From NCBI GenBank assembly GCA_002360535.1, contig DEQR01000046.1, positions 62,001-126,000 on the forward strand: a stretch of DNA of 64,000 bases, in the 5' to 3' direction. Source of the stretch: Thiobacillus sp. UBA3361. Lineage in GTDB: Bacteria > Pseudomonadota > Gammaproteobacteria > Burkholderiales > Thiobacillaceae. The notes beneath the pieces were generated by a model. That model had not been told where the DNA came from and searched no databases. It saw only the letters and a program-made list of their open reading frames with translations. The position numbers were made by a program, and so were the translations under genes. Shown in pieces: positions 23,847 through 34,169 of this stretch. Each line of letters opens with the position of its first letter. Positions within the stretch are counted from its first letter, which is position 1.

Positions 23847-24584
23847 ATGACCACCCTGACGGTTTTCTACATCGGTTTGTTCTACATAGCGGCGATCATC
23901 TTCTTCGGTGGCCTGGCTTACCGTATCTATGAGTACAGCCGCACCCCGGCCCCGCTGAACATTCCCACCACCCCGGCCCCCACCACCGCCGGCGGCGTCG
24001 TGGTGCGCATGGCACGAGAGGTGGTGTTGTTCGAGAGCCTGTTCAAGTCCAACAAGTGGATCTGGGTGTTCGGTTGGCTTTTCCATGTGGGCATGGCCGT
24101 CGTGCTATTGCGGCATTTCCGTTACTTCCAGGAGCCGGTCTGGTTCTGGGTCGAATTCATCCAGCCCTACGGCAAGTACGCCAGTTTTGCCATGGTGGCC
24201 GGCCTGGCCGGGTTGTGGGCGCGCCGTTTCATGGTGGATCGGGTGCGCTACATTTCCACCCCTTCCGACCATCTCATGCTGGCCCTGCTGCTGGGCATCG
24301 CCCTGTCCGGGATGATGATGACCTTCGTCGCCCACACCGACATCGTCGCCCTCAAGGCCTTTGCCCTGGGCCTGCTGACCTTCGACTGGCACCCGCTTCC
24401 CGCCGACCCGGTCCTGCTCGCGCACCTGACCCTGGTGGCCGTGCTGATGATCATCTTTCCGGTCAGCAAGCTGCTGCACGCCCCCGGTATCTTCTTCAGC
24501 CCCAGCCGCAACCAGGTGGATAACCCGCGTGACCGACGCCACATCGCACCCTGGGCTCAGGCCTTGGAACGCGACAACGCGTAA
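23847..24584 (+). CDS. dsrM: DsrM, membrane cytochrome b subunit of DsrMKJOP
   Basis: The 245-residue protein is a NarI-like diheme cytochrome b with five hydrophobic segments (starting TVFYIGLFYIAAIIFFGGLA) and His residues in GWLFHVGM and LLHAPGIFFSP suited to heme b ligation. It links DsrK on the cytoplasmic side to the quinone pool. Members in sulfur oxidisers are shorter than those of sulfate reducers, as here. It is followed by dsrK after 41 bases. Confidence 0.96.
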   Translation: MTTLTVFYIGLFYIAAIIFFGGLAYRIYEYSRTPAPLNIPTTPAPTTAGGVVVRMAREVVLFESLFKSNKWIWVFGWLFHVGMAVVLLRHFRYFQEPVWFWVEFIQPYGKYASFAMVAGLAGLWARRFMVDRVRYISTPSDHLMLALLLGIALSGMMMTFVAHTDIVALKAFALGLLTFDWHPLPADPVLLAHLTLVAVLMIIFPVSKLLHAPGIFFSPSRNQVDNPRDRRHIAPWAQALERDNA

Positions 24585-24625
24585 TCCGACTCCGGCGAAG
24601 CAACGAACAGAGATTAGGAGCAAGC

Positions 24626-26155
<1,530 letters not shown>

Positions 26156-26164
26156 GGCGGGTAA

Positions 26165-26186
26165 CCGCGCAATCGTGAAAGCGCGG
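26165..26186 (+). other. Small hairpin between dsrK and dsrL
   Basis: CCGCGC/GCGCGG with a 10-base loop lies within two imperfect copies of GCGGGTAACCGC. Minor; possible mRNA processing structure. Confidence 0.35.
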
Positions 26187-26220
26187 GCAACCGCACGAAT
26201 TTGACGATAGGAGAGCGAAG

Positions 26221-28200
26221 ATGTCGGTCACATCCAAAGACGTAAAGAAAACTGAAGGCAAGACTTGGCGCCGTTACAAGGATGGCGAGTCCGAGAAGGA
26301 TTGGCGCGACAACCAGAAGATCATTTTTCAGGCCAGTTGGACCCACAAGTGTCCCGAGTACGTGCTCTCCACCCCGCCCTGCCAGGGTTCCTGCCCCGCC
26401 GGCGAGGACATCCGCTCCTATCTGAACATCGTGCGCGGCATGGAAAAGCCCCCGGTCGGCGCCGATGGCAAGCCCACCATGAGCTGGCAGGAATACGCTT
26501 GGCGCCGCCTCACCGAGGCCAACCCCTTCCCCGCCGTCATGGGCCGCGTCTGCCCCGCCCCCTGCGAGTCCGGTTGCAACCGTAACCAGGTGGAAGAGAA
26601 CGTCGGCATCAACTCCGTCGAGCACTATCTGGGCAACTGGGCCATCGAGAACAAACTGGCCTTCAACAAACCCGCGGTTGCCGCCTCCGGCAAGAAGGTC
26701 GCCATCATCGGCGGCGGTCCCGCCGGCCTGGCCGCCGCCTACCAGCTGGCCCTGAAGGGCCATGCCTGCACCATCTTCGACGACCACGCCGAACTGGGCG
26801 GCATGATGCGCTACGGCATCCCCGGCTTCCGCACCCCGCGTGAAGTCCTGGACGCCGAAATCCAGCGCATCCTGGACCTGGGCGTCGAGACCCGCCTCAA
26901 CTGCCGCGTCGGCACCGACGTCTCCATGGAGCAGATCGAGAAGGACTATGACGCCGTGCTGTTCGGCCTGGGCGCCCAGGCCGGCCGCGCCCTGCCCGTC
27001 GATGGCGCCGACGCCCCCAACTGCGTGACAGCCATGGCCTTCCTGCGCGCCTTCAACGAAGGCCGTCTGCAGCACGTGGGCAAGAAGGTGGTGGTCATCG
27101 GCGGTGGCGACACCTCCATCGACGTGGCCACCGTTGCCCGCCGTCTGGGCCACGTGACCAACGCCTCCACCACCGACCTGCCGGAAATGGTGCTGGCCGG
27201 CCACACCGCCCATGACGTGGCCTCCATCGCCGCCCGCCAGGGCGTCGAAGTGGTGCTGATCTCCCGCGCCACCATCGACAAGATGGCCGCCAACAAGGTG
27301 GAAATCGAGCACGCCCAGGCCGAGGGCATCGAGATCGTCGGCGGCGTCACCCCGGTGGGCGTGGTCAAGGGCCCCGACGGCCGCGCCACCGCCCTGCGCG
27401 TGGCCCAGTTCGAGATGGTCGGCAAGGACACCAAGATCATCGAGGGCACCGAGCACGACATCACCGGCGACCTGATCGTGTCCGCCATCGGCCAGGCCGT
27501 GGATTTCACCGGCCTGGAGGTGTTCAACAACAACAACGGCCTGATCAAGACTGACAAGAACTACCGCTTCCCCAACAAGCCCAATGTGTTCGTGGCCGGC
27601 GACGTGATCCGCCCCCACCTGCTGACCACCGCCATCGGCCACGCCCGCATCTGCGCCGACGGCATCGACGCCTACCTGAAAGGCCAGGAACTGGACAAGC
27701 GGCCCAAGGTGGACGTGGACCACTGGGACATGGTGCGCCGCTGGATCGAGACCGGCCACGAGTACAACGAGCACCACGGCCAGGAGTGTGGCACTTCCGA
27801 GTGGAAGGATACCCTGCACAACTTCGAGGACCGCTCGCAGCGCTACATCATCCCGTCCACCGAGTTGTTCCTGGGCCACTTCGCCAACACCCCGCGCCTC
27901 AAGCGCGAGATCGTCCACTTGGACAAGGAAAGCGCCCTGGGCAACTTCCAGGACCGCCTGGGCCAGCTGGACGACAAGCAGGTAGTGGCCGAGGCCAAAC
28001 GCTGCATGTCCTGCGGGCTGTGCTTCGAATGCGACAACTGCGTCATCTACTGCCCGCAGACCGCCGTGTTCAAGGTGCGTAAGAAGGACAACCCCACCAC
28101 CGGCCGCTACGTGGACACCGACTACAGCAAGTGCATCGGCTGCCACATCTGCGCCGACGTGTGCCCGACCGGCTACATCCAGATGGGCATGGGCGACTAG
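26221..28200 (+). CDS. dsrL: DsrL, NAD(P)H-linked iron-sulfur flavoprotein
   Basis: The 659-residue protein resembles glutamate synthase small subunits: an N-terminal iron-sulfur region with TPPCQGSCPAGEDIRSYL and RVCPAPCESGCNRNQ, an FAD site VAIIGGGPAGLAAAY (about 160), a second nucleotide site VVVIGGGDTSIDVAT (about 290) and a C-terminal ferredoxin domain (CMSCGLCFECDNC and CIGCHICADVCP). It is the electron acceptor of rDsrAB in the sulfur-oxidising direction, reducing NAD(P)+. The C-terminal ferredoxin part is complete. It lies in the standard position after dsrK. Confidence 0.96.
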   Translation: MSVTSKDVKKTEGKTWRRYKDGESEKDWRDNQKIIFQASWTHKCPEYVLSTPPCQGSCPAGEDIRSYLNIVRGMEKPPVGADGKPTMSWQEYAWRRLTEANPFPAVMGRVCPAPCESGCNRNQVEENVGINSVEHYLGNWAIENKLAFNKPAVAASGKKVAIIGGGPAGLAAAYQLALKGHACTIFDDHAELGGMMRYGIPGFRTPREVLDAEIQRILDLGVETRLNCRVGTDVSMEQIEKDYDAVLFGLGAQAGRALPVDGADAPNCVTAMAFLRAFNEGRLQHVGKKVVVIGGGDTSIDVATVARRLGHVTNASTTDLPEMVLAGHTAHDVASIAARQGVEVVLISRATIDKMAANKVEIEHAQAEGIEIVGGVTPVGVVKGPDGRATALRVAQFEMVGKDTKIIEGTEHDITGDLIVSAIGQAVDFTGLEVFNNNNGLIKTDKNYRFPNKPNVFVAGDVIRPHLLTTAIGHARICADGIDAYLKGQELDKRPKVDVDHWDMVRRWIETGHEYNEHHGQECGTSEWKDTLHNFEDRSQRYIIPSTELFLGHFANTPRLKREIVHLDKESALGNFQDRLGQLDDKQVVAEAKRCMSCGLCFECDNCVIYCPQTAVFKVRKKDNPTTGRYVDTDYSKCIGCHICADVCPTGYIQMGMGD

Positions 28201-28246
28201 GCATCAGAGGTCAGGTATCAGGGATCAGTACGGAAGGATTGACCGA

Positions 28247-28699
28247 ATGGCGAGCATACTCGACAGGTTGCGGACGCTAGCCCTCGCGGGCGCCATGGCC
28301 GGCATGGCCATGGCCGCCGGCGGGCTGCAGGCCGGTGTCGACCTGCCCAAGCTGGAGCGCGGCAAGGGTGACAAGTGCGTGGAAGAGACGCAATTCATGC
28401 GACGCAACCACATGGAACTGCTCAAGCATCATCGCGACGAGACGATGCACAAGGGCATTCGCACGCCCAAGCACAGCCTCAAGGGTTGCGTCGAGTGCCA
28501 TGCCGGCGCCAAGACCGGCAGCGTGGCGGCAAGCAAGGAGGACTTCTGCTCCGCCTGCCACGCCTACGCCAGCGTCAAGCTGGATTGCTGGGACTGTCAC
28601 GCCACCAAGCCCGGCAAGCGGCCGATCCATTCCATCCCGTCCACCGCCGGCGCCGCGATGCCACCCATGGATTCCGGCATGGCAGGAGGTCACCGATGA
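28247..28699 (+). CDS. dsrJ: DsrJ, periplasmic triheme cytochrome c
   Basis: A 150-residue protein with an N-terminal signal-anchor (about 8-30) and three heme motifs CVECH, CSACH and CWDCH. The earlier Cys in KGDKCVEETQF corresponds to the cysteine that can ligate one heme iron in the family. It faces the periplasm in the DsrMKJOP complex. Its stop overlaps the dsrO start (ATGA). Confidence 0.97.
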   Translation: MASILDRLRTLALAGAMAGMAMAAGGLQAGVDLPKLERGKGDKCVEETQFMRRNHMELLKHHRDETMHKGIRTPKHSLKGCVECHAGAKTGSVAASKEDFCSACHAYASVKLDCWDCHATKPGKRPIHSIPSTAGAAMPPMDSGMAGGHR

Positions 28700-29454
28700 G
28701 CGAACAGATGAACCACCCGCAAAGCGATCAGGACCAGGCCGACCGCCGTAACTTTTTGAAGGCTTCGGCGGCCGCGGCGGGGCTCACCGTGGCCCCCGGC
28801 GTTTTGCTCTACGGCATCGCCCACAGCCGTCCCGAAGACCAGGCGGTAAGCGACAAGGTGCGCTGGGGCATGCTCATCGACACCACCAAGTGCGCCGCCG
28901 ACTGCAACGCCTGCGTCACCGCCTGCAACACCGAGAACGCCCTGGAAGGCCGGACCGGCCCCCAGGATTCCCAGTGGATCCGCAAGGTCAGCATCAAGAA
29001 CCTGCAAACCGGCGCCGAGCACCACCTACCCATGCCCTGCCAGCATTGCGAGCATCCCCCCTGCGTGGATGTCTGCCCCACCGGCGCCTCCTTCAAGCGC
29101 GCCGACGGCATCGTGCTGGTGGATCGCCACATCTGTATCGGCTGCCGCTATTGCATGATGGCCTGCCCCTACAAGGCGCGCTCCTTCGTGCACGAGCCGC
29201 TGACCGAGCAGAACCCCGAAGTCCCGCGCGGCAAGGGCTGCGTGGAGTCGTGCACCTTCTGCGTGCAACGGGTCGATCGCGACGAGACCCCGGCCTGCGT
29301 CGAGGCCTGCACCGCCGATGGCCACATGGCCATGCTGTTCGGCGACCTGAACGACCCGGAAAGCGAAATCGCCAAGGCCCTGAAGGGCCAGCGCACCACC
29401 GAGATCCGGGCCGACCTGCGCCTGAACACCGGCGTGCGTTACCAAGGCATCTGA
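28696..29454 (+). CDS. dsrO: DsrO, periplasmic ferredoxin-like subunit with Tat signal
   Basis: The 252-residue protein has a Tat signal (DRRNFLKASAAAAGLTVAPG) and HybA-like [4Fe-4S] cysteine sets, for example CAADCNACVTAC, CQHCEHPPCVDVCPTGA and CIGCRYCMMACPY. It transfers electrons between DsrJ and DsrP. The ATG at 28696 overlaps the dsrJ stop by four bases; a longer frame back to 28375 is only the shadow of dsrJ. Confidence 0.96.
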   Translation: MSEQMNHPQSDQDQADRRNFLKASAAAAGLTVAPGVLLYGIAHSRPEDQAVSDKVRWGMLIDTTKCAADCNACVTACNTENALEGRTGPQDSQWIRKVSIKNLQTGAEHHLPMPCQHCEHPPCVDVCPTGASFKRADGIVLVDRHICIGCRYCMMACPYKARSFVHEPLTEQNPEVPRGKGCVESCTFCVQRVDRDETPACVEACTADGHMAMLFGDLNDPESEIAKALKGQRTTEIRADLRLNTGVRYQGI

Positions 29455-29464
29455 GGAATAGACA

Positions 29465-30685
29465 ATGGCCAAGCAAGAAGTCTGCGTCACCCCGGAAGAG
29501 TGCAAATCCAGCCAGTTCTGGATGCTGCTGGGCCTGGGCGGCCTGGTTGTCCTGGCCGGCCTGTATGCCTTTTTCACCCTGGAGCATCACGGCCACGTCC
29601 TCACCGGCATGAACAACCAGGTGGTCTGGGGCCTGCCCCACGTTTTCGCCGTGTTCCTGATCGTCGCTGCCTCCGGCGTGCTCAACGTGGCCTCCATCGG
29701 CTCGGTGTTCGGCAAGCAGATCTACAAGGCGCGTGCGCCCCTCTCCGGCCTGCTGGCCATCGCCATGATGGTGGGCGGTCTGGCCATCCTGGTGCTCGAT
29801 CTCGGACGCCCGGAACGTCTGATCGTGGCTATGACCCACTACAACTTCAAGTCCATCTTTGCCTGGAACATGATCTTCTACAACGGCTTCTTCGCCATTG
29901 TGGGCCTGTACCTGATCACCCTGCTCTACCGGAAGTGGAAGCCGATGTCCAAGCCCATGGGCTTCCTGGCCTTCTTCTGGCGTCTGGCCCTGACCACCGC
30001 CACGGGCTCCATCTTCGGCTTCCTCACCGCCCGTTCCGGCTACAACTCCGCGCTGATGGCGCCCATGTTCATCATCAACTCTTTCGCCTATGGCTTGGCA
30101 GTGTTCATGGTGGTGCAGTCTTCCATGTACCGCTGGAACAATCTGCGTCTGGACGAGGGCATCCGCCGCCGCATGAAAAACCTGCTGGCGGTGTTCGTGG
30201 GCGCCTCCCTCTACTTCACCCTGGTATTCCACATCACCAACCTCTACTGGGCCAAGCAGTGGGACTTCGAGCGCTTCATCCTGGTGGATGGCGGCATCTA
30301 TACCCTGATCTTCTGGGTCGGCCAGGTGGTCCTGGGCGGCATCATCCCGGTGATCCTGCTGTTCATGCCCCGCTCCCAGGAAGGCCAGCGCATCTGCTTC
30401 TGCTTCGCCGCGCCCCTGCTGGTCATCCTCGGCGGCCTCGCCTTCATGTATGTCACCATCGTCGGCGGCCAGGTGTTCCCGATGGACATGTTCCCCGGCT
30501 ATGCCGTGTCGAGCACCTTTCAGGACGGCGTGATTGCCTCCTACAACCCCAGCATCTGGGAACTGATGCTGGGCCTGGGCGGCATCGGCATCGCCTTCGT
30601 CGCCACGGTGGTCGCCGTGCGGGTGCTGAAGTTCATGCCCCAGGACGACTTCACCACCATGTACATGCGCCGCAGCACGGACTGA
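29465..30685 (+). CDS. dsrP: DsrP, NrfD-like integral membrane subunit
   Basis: The 406-residue protein is very hydrophobic with about ten transmembrane helices (from FWMLLGLGGLVVLAGLYAFF onwards) and NrfD-family features such as DLGRPERLIVAMTHYNFKS. It exchanges electrons with quinol and completes the DsrMKJOP complex. It starts 10 bases after dsrO and is followed by a terminator before dsrN. Confidence 0.96.
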   Translation: MAKQEVCVTPEECKSSQFWMLLGLGGLVVLAGLYAFFTLEHHGHVLTGMNNQVVWGLPHVFAVFLIVAASGVLNVASIGSVFGKQIYKARAPLSGLLAIAMMVGGLAILVLDLGRPERLIVAMTHYNFKSIFAWNMIFYNGFFAIVGLYLITLLYRKWKPMSKPMGFLAFFWRLALTTATGSIFGFLTARSGYNSALMAPMFIINSFAYGLAVFMVVQSSMYRWNNLRLDEGIRRRMKNLLAVFVGASLYFTLVFHITNLYWAKQWDFERFILVDGGIYTLIFWVGQVVLGGIIPVILLFMPRSQEGQRICFCFAAPLLVILGGLAFMYVTIVGGQVFPMDMFPGYAVSSTFQDGVIASYNPSIWELMLGLGGIGIAFVATVVAVRVLKFMPQDDFTTMYMRRSTD

Positions 30686-30704
30686 GCAGACGGCACTCCA
30701 GCGC

Positions 30705-30738
30705 AAAAGGCCGACTAATTTTGTCGGCTTTTTGTTTT
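30705..30738 (+). terminator. Rho-independent terminator after dsrP
   Basis: GCCGAC-TAATTTT-GTCGGC followed by TTTTTGTTTT, with A residues on the upstream flank. It lies 20 bases after dsrP and just before the dsrN start, so it should separate or attenuate dsrNR from the upstream genes. Confidence 0.8.
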
Positions 30739-30749
30739 ACAATACCGCC

Positions 30750-32141
30750 ATGTCTTCCCTGTACCTCTCCGCCGCCCATAAGTCTTCCGGCAAGACCACG
30801 CTGACCCTGGGTCTGGCGCGGGCCTTACGCGACCGCGGCCTGAAGGTGCAGGCCTTCAAGAAAGGGCCGGACTACATCGACCCCATCTGGCACGGCCAGG
30901 CCAGCGGACGCCCCAGTTACAACCTCGACTTTCACATGATGGGGACCGGCGAGATCGACAGCCTGTACCGGCGCCATGCCGCTCCGGCGGACATCAGCCT
31001 CATCGAGGGCAACAAGGGCCTATACGACGGCATGGACCTGGAAGGCGGCAACAGCAACGCCGCCCTGGCCAAGCAACTGGGGGTGCCGGTGGTGCTGGTG
31101 CTGGACACGGTGGGCATGACCCGCGGCATCGCCCCCCTGCTGCTGGGCTACCAGGCCTTCGACCCGGCGGTGCGCATCGCCGGAGTGATCCTCAACAAGG
31201 TGGGCGGCCCCCGCCACGAGGAGAAGCTTCGGGCGGTGCTGCAACGCTACACGAACCTGCCCTGCCTGGGCGCCGTGCATCGCGACAGCCGACTGGACAT
31301 CCAGGAACGGCACCTGGGCCTGATCCCCGGCAACGAGGTGGAGGCCGCCGAGGCCCGCATCACCGCCATCGCCCAGGTGGTGGCGGAACGCATAGATCTG
31401 GACGCCCTGCTGGCCCTCGCCGGCCAGGCCCGGCCGCTGCCGGCCAGCTCCCCCTCCCCCGATATGCCACCGGACGGCCATGGCCTGCGCATCGCCTATG
31501 CCCGCGACCGGGCCTTCGGCTTCTACTATCAGGAAGACCTGGATACCCTGCGCGCCGCGGGAGTGCAACTCGTTCCCCTGGACACCCTGTCCGACACCCG
31601 CCTACCCGAGGTGCATGCGCTGATCCTGGGAGGCGGCTTCCCGGAGATGTTCATCCCCCAACTGGCCGCCAACCACCCCCTGCGCCAGAACATCCGCGCC
31701 GCCATCGACAACGGCCTGCCGACCTACGCCGAGTGCGGGGGCCTCATGTACCTGGCCCGCTCGATCCGCTGGGACGCACAGGCGGGCGACATGGTGGGCG
31801 TCGTGCCCGGCGACGTGATCATGGGCGACCGGCCGGTGGGCAGGGGCTACGCGATTCTGCGCGAAGCCGGGGCGGGCCCGTTCTCCTCCGCGCCGGATCA
31901 GGACATCCCGGCCCACGAATTCCACTACTCCCGCATCGTCAACCTGCCCGCGGACACCGACTTCGCCTACCGGGTGGTGCGCGGCCAGGGCCTGGACGGC
32001 CGCAACGACGGCTTCCGCCACCGCAACCTGCTGGCCTCCTATTGCCATCGCCGAGGCAGCGGCGGCGGGTGGATCGCCCCGCTGCTCCGGCAGGCCGCAC
32101 AGTACGCTCGACGGGGCGTCGCCGCGCGCATTGCCGCCTGA
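30750..32141 (+). CDS. dsrN: DsrN, cobyrinate a,c-diamide synthase-like (siroheme amidase)
   Basis: The 463-residue protein has the P-loop SAAHKSSGKTTLTLGLA at its N-terminus and a C-terminal glutamine amidotransferase domain with the nucleophile Cys in LPTYAECGGLMYLA, exactly the CobB/CbiA layout. In dsr loci the enzyme amidates siroheme to siro(heme)amide, the DsrAB cofactor. Start at 30750 is immediately after the dsrP terminator; the longer frame at 30732 overlaps its T-run. Confidence 0.95.
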   Translation: MSSLYLSAAHKSSGKTTLTLGLARALRDRGLKVQAFKKGPDYIDPIWHGQASGRPSYNLDFHMMGTGEIDSLYRRHAAPADISLIEGNKGLYDGMDLEGGNSNAALAKQLGVPVVLVLDTVGMTRGIAPLLLGYQAFDPAVRIAGVILNKVGGPRHEEKLRAVLQRYTNLPCLGAVHRDSRLDIQERHLGLIPGNEVEAAEARITAIAQVVAERIDLDALLALAGQARPLPASSPSPDMPPDGHGLRIAYARDRAFGFYYQEDLDTLRAAGVQLVPLDTLSDTRLPEVHALILGGGFPEMFIPQLAANHPLRQNIRAAIDNGLPTYAECGGLMYLARSIRWDAQAGDMVGVVPGDVIMGDRPVGRGYAILREAGAGPFSSAPDQDIPAHEFHYSRIVNLPADTDFAYRVVRGQGLDGRNDGFRHRNLLASYCHRRGSGGGWIAPLLRQAAQYARRGVAARIAA

Positions 32142-32180
32142 ACAGACACATCTTTATCCATCACATCTCGAGGAGGTGAC

Positions 32181-32561
32181 ATGATCAACCTGACCAAGAA
32201 TGCCGCGGAGCAGATTCGCGCCGCGGCCCAGCAGGCCGATGCCGGCAACCTGGGCCTGCGCATCGCCGCCAAGGTGAACGACGCCGGCATGCTGGAATTC
32301 GGCATGGGCTTCGACGAGGAGCGGGACAAGGACGCCATCCAGGAATCCTGGGGCATCACCCTGCTGGTCTCGCCCCACAGCGCCCCCCTGCTGGACGACG
32401 TCACCATCGACTTCGCCGAGGTCAACCCCGGCGAGCCCCGCTTCGTGTTCATGAAGGGTGACTCCGCGCCCCCCGCCGGCGGCGGTTGCGGCAGCGGCGG
32501 TTGTGGCAGCGGGGGTACAAAGACCGCCGGCGGTTGCGGCAGCGGCGGCTGCGGCACTTGA
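32181..32561 (+). CDS. dsrR: DsrR, A-type iron-sulfur scaffold-like protein with Cys-rich tail
   Basis: A 126-residue IscA-fold protein (INLTKNAAEQIRAAAQQADA, GMGFDEERDKDA, DDVTIDFAEVN). The first A-type cysteine is missing, as in known DsrR, which act after transcription on dsr expression rather than as Fe-S carriers. The C-terminus is unusual: a Gly/Ser linker with four cysteines in two GGCGSGGCG repeats (about 98-126). Start follows GAGGAGGTGAC. It lies 39 bases after dsrN. Confidence 0.92.
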   Translation: MINLTKNAAEQIRAAAQQADAGNLGLRIAAKVNDAGMLEFGMGFDEERDKDAIQESWGITLLVSPHSAPLLDDVTIDFAEVNPGEPRFVFMKGDSAPPAGGGCGSGGCGSGGTKTAGGCGSGGCGT

Positions 32562-32660
32562 GGGACAAGGCACAAGGGGCAAGGGGCAAGGAACTGCGTT
32601 GCCCGGCCCATTGCCCGTGCCTTCTCGACTCCCCTTGCATCTTGCTCCTTGAACCTTGTC
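32562..32660. repeat. CAAGG/CCTTG dispersed intergenic repeat
   Basis: The gap between dsrR and cysG holds GGGGCAAGGGGCAAGG-type direct repeats and, 50 bases later, the inverted form with CCCCTTGCATCTTG (32631-32644). The same 14-mer occurs at 42244-42257 in another intergenic gap, defining a repeat family. Confidence 0.6.
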
Positions 32661-32670
32661 ACTGATTCTC

Positions 32671-34116
32671 ATGGACTACCTACCCATATTCCTGGACCTG
32701 CGCGGCAAGAACGGCCTGGTGGTGGGCGGTGGCGACACGGCGGCGCGCAAGGCCTCGCTGCTGCTCAACGCTGGCGCCTGGGTGACCGTGGTGTCGCCCG
32801 AACCCCTGTCCGCCGCCTTCGGTGAACTGTCCGGCACCGACCGTATCATTCATCGTTCGGAGACCTTCGATCCCCGCCATATGGACGGCATGGAGCTGGT
32901 GTTCGCCGCCAGTGGAGACGAAATCCTGGACCGGACCGTCTATGAGGCGGCCCGCGAGCGCCGCCTACCGGTGAACGTGGTCGATAAGCCCCAGGTGTGC
33001 AGCTTCATCATGCCCTCCATCATCGACCGCTCGCCGGTGGTGGTGGCGGTGTCCAGCGGCGGCGAGGCGCCGGTGCTGTCGCGCCTGCTACGCGCCCGCC
33101 TGGAGACCCTGATCCCCGCCGCCTACGGACGCCTGGCCGCTCTGGCCGGACGCTTCAAGGCGCGGGTGCGGCAACGTTTCACCACCACGGAAAAGCGCCG
33201 CAAGTTCTGGGAGGACGCCCTGCTCTCGCCCATCGCCGAGATGGTCTTCTCCGGCCGCGAACAGGAGGCCGAGGCCGCCCTCGCCCGCATGCTGGAGCAG
33301 TCCGCCACCGCCCCGGACAACGGCGAGGTCTATCTGGTGGGCGCCGGGCCGGGCAACCCTGACCTGCTCACCTTCCGCGCCCTGCGCCTGATGCAGCAGG
33401 CCGACGTGGTGGTCTATGATCGTCTAGTCTCCCCGCCCATCCTGGACATGTGCCGGCGCGACGCGGATCGCATCTATGTGGGCAAGGAGCGCGACAACCA
33501 TGCCCTGCCCCAGGAAGACATCAACCTGCTGCTGGTGCGCCTGGCCAAGGAGGGCAAGCGGGTGCTGCGCCTGAAGGGCGGCGATCCGTTCATCTTCGGC
33601 CGCGGCGGCGAGGAGATCGACACCCTGCGCGAGCACGGCGTGCCCTTCCAGGTGGTCCCGGCCATCACCGCCGCCGCCGGGGTGGCTTCCTACGCAGGCA
33701 TCCCCCTCACCCACCGCGACCACGCCCAGGCCCTGATCCTTGTCACCGGCCACCTCAAGGACGGCACCATGGACCTGGACTGGGACATGTTGTGCCGCCC
33801 GCATCAGACCATCGTCATTTACATGGGCCTGAAGGGACTGATCACCCTGTGCGACGAGATGAAGAAGCACGGCCTGCCGGGCGACACGCCGGCGGCCATC
33901 GTGCAGCAGGGCACCACTTTGAACCAGAAGGTGGTCATCGGCACCCTAGACAACCTGCCCGCCAAGGCCGCGCAGGCGGAACTCAAGCCGCCCACCCTGA
34001 TCATCGTCGGCAGCGTGGTCAGCCTGCACGAGAAGCTCAATTGGTTCCATCCGGAGCCGGCAGCCGACGACCACTGGCATACGCCCCTGGACCGCCCGAG
34101 CTCGCTGGAGATGTAA
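32671..34116 (+). CDS. cysG: Siroheme synthase CysG (trifunctional)
   Basis: The 481-residue protein makes siroheme from uroporphyrinogen III. The N-terminal precorrin-2 dehydrogenase/ferrochelatase part (about 1-205) begins MDYLPIFLDLRGKNGLVVGGGDTAARKA with an NAD-binding glycine loop; the C-terminal methyltransferase (about 215-460) has VYLVGAGPGNPDLLTFRAL and LKGGDPFIFGRGGEE. Start ATG 32671 matches the family; an in-frame TTG at 32656 is not needed. It supplies the cofactor for DsrAB (and assimilatory enzymes), and its place after dsrNR suggests it was recruited to the locus. Confidence 0.97.
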   Translation: MDYLPIFLDLRGKNGLVVGGGDTAARKASLLLNAGAWVTVVSPEPLSAAFGELSGTDRIIHRSETFDPRHMDGMELVFAASGDEILDRTVYEAARERRLPVNVVDKPQVCSFIMPSIIDRSPVVVAVSSGGEAPVLSRLLRARLETLIPAAYGRLAALAGRFKARVRQRFTTTEKRRKFWEDALLSPIAEMVFSGREQEAEAALARMLEQSATAPDNGEVYLVGAGPGNPDLLTFRALRLMQQADVVVYDRLVSPPILDMCRRDADRIYVGKERDNHALPQEDINLLLVRLAKEGKRVLRLKGGDPFIFGRGGEEIDTLREHGVPFQVVPAITAAAGVASYAGIPLTHRDHAQALILVTGHLKDGTMDLDWDMLCRPHQTIVIYMGLKGLITLCDEMKKHGLPGDTPAAIVQQGTTLNQKVVIGTLDNLPAKAAQAELKPPTLIIVGSVVSLHEKLNWFHPEPAADDHWHTPLDRPSSLEM

Positions 34117-34169
34117 CGGCGCTTGGCGCGCTCCCTGCGCGGGACGGGCATGGCGCCCGTCCCCGTGCG

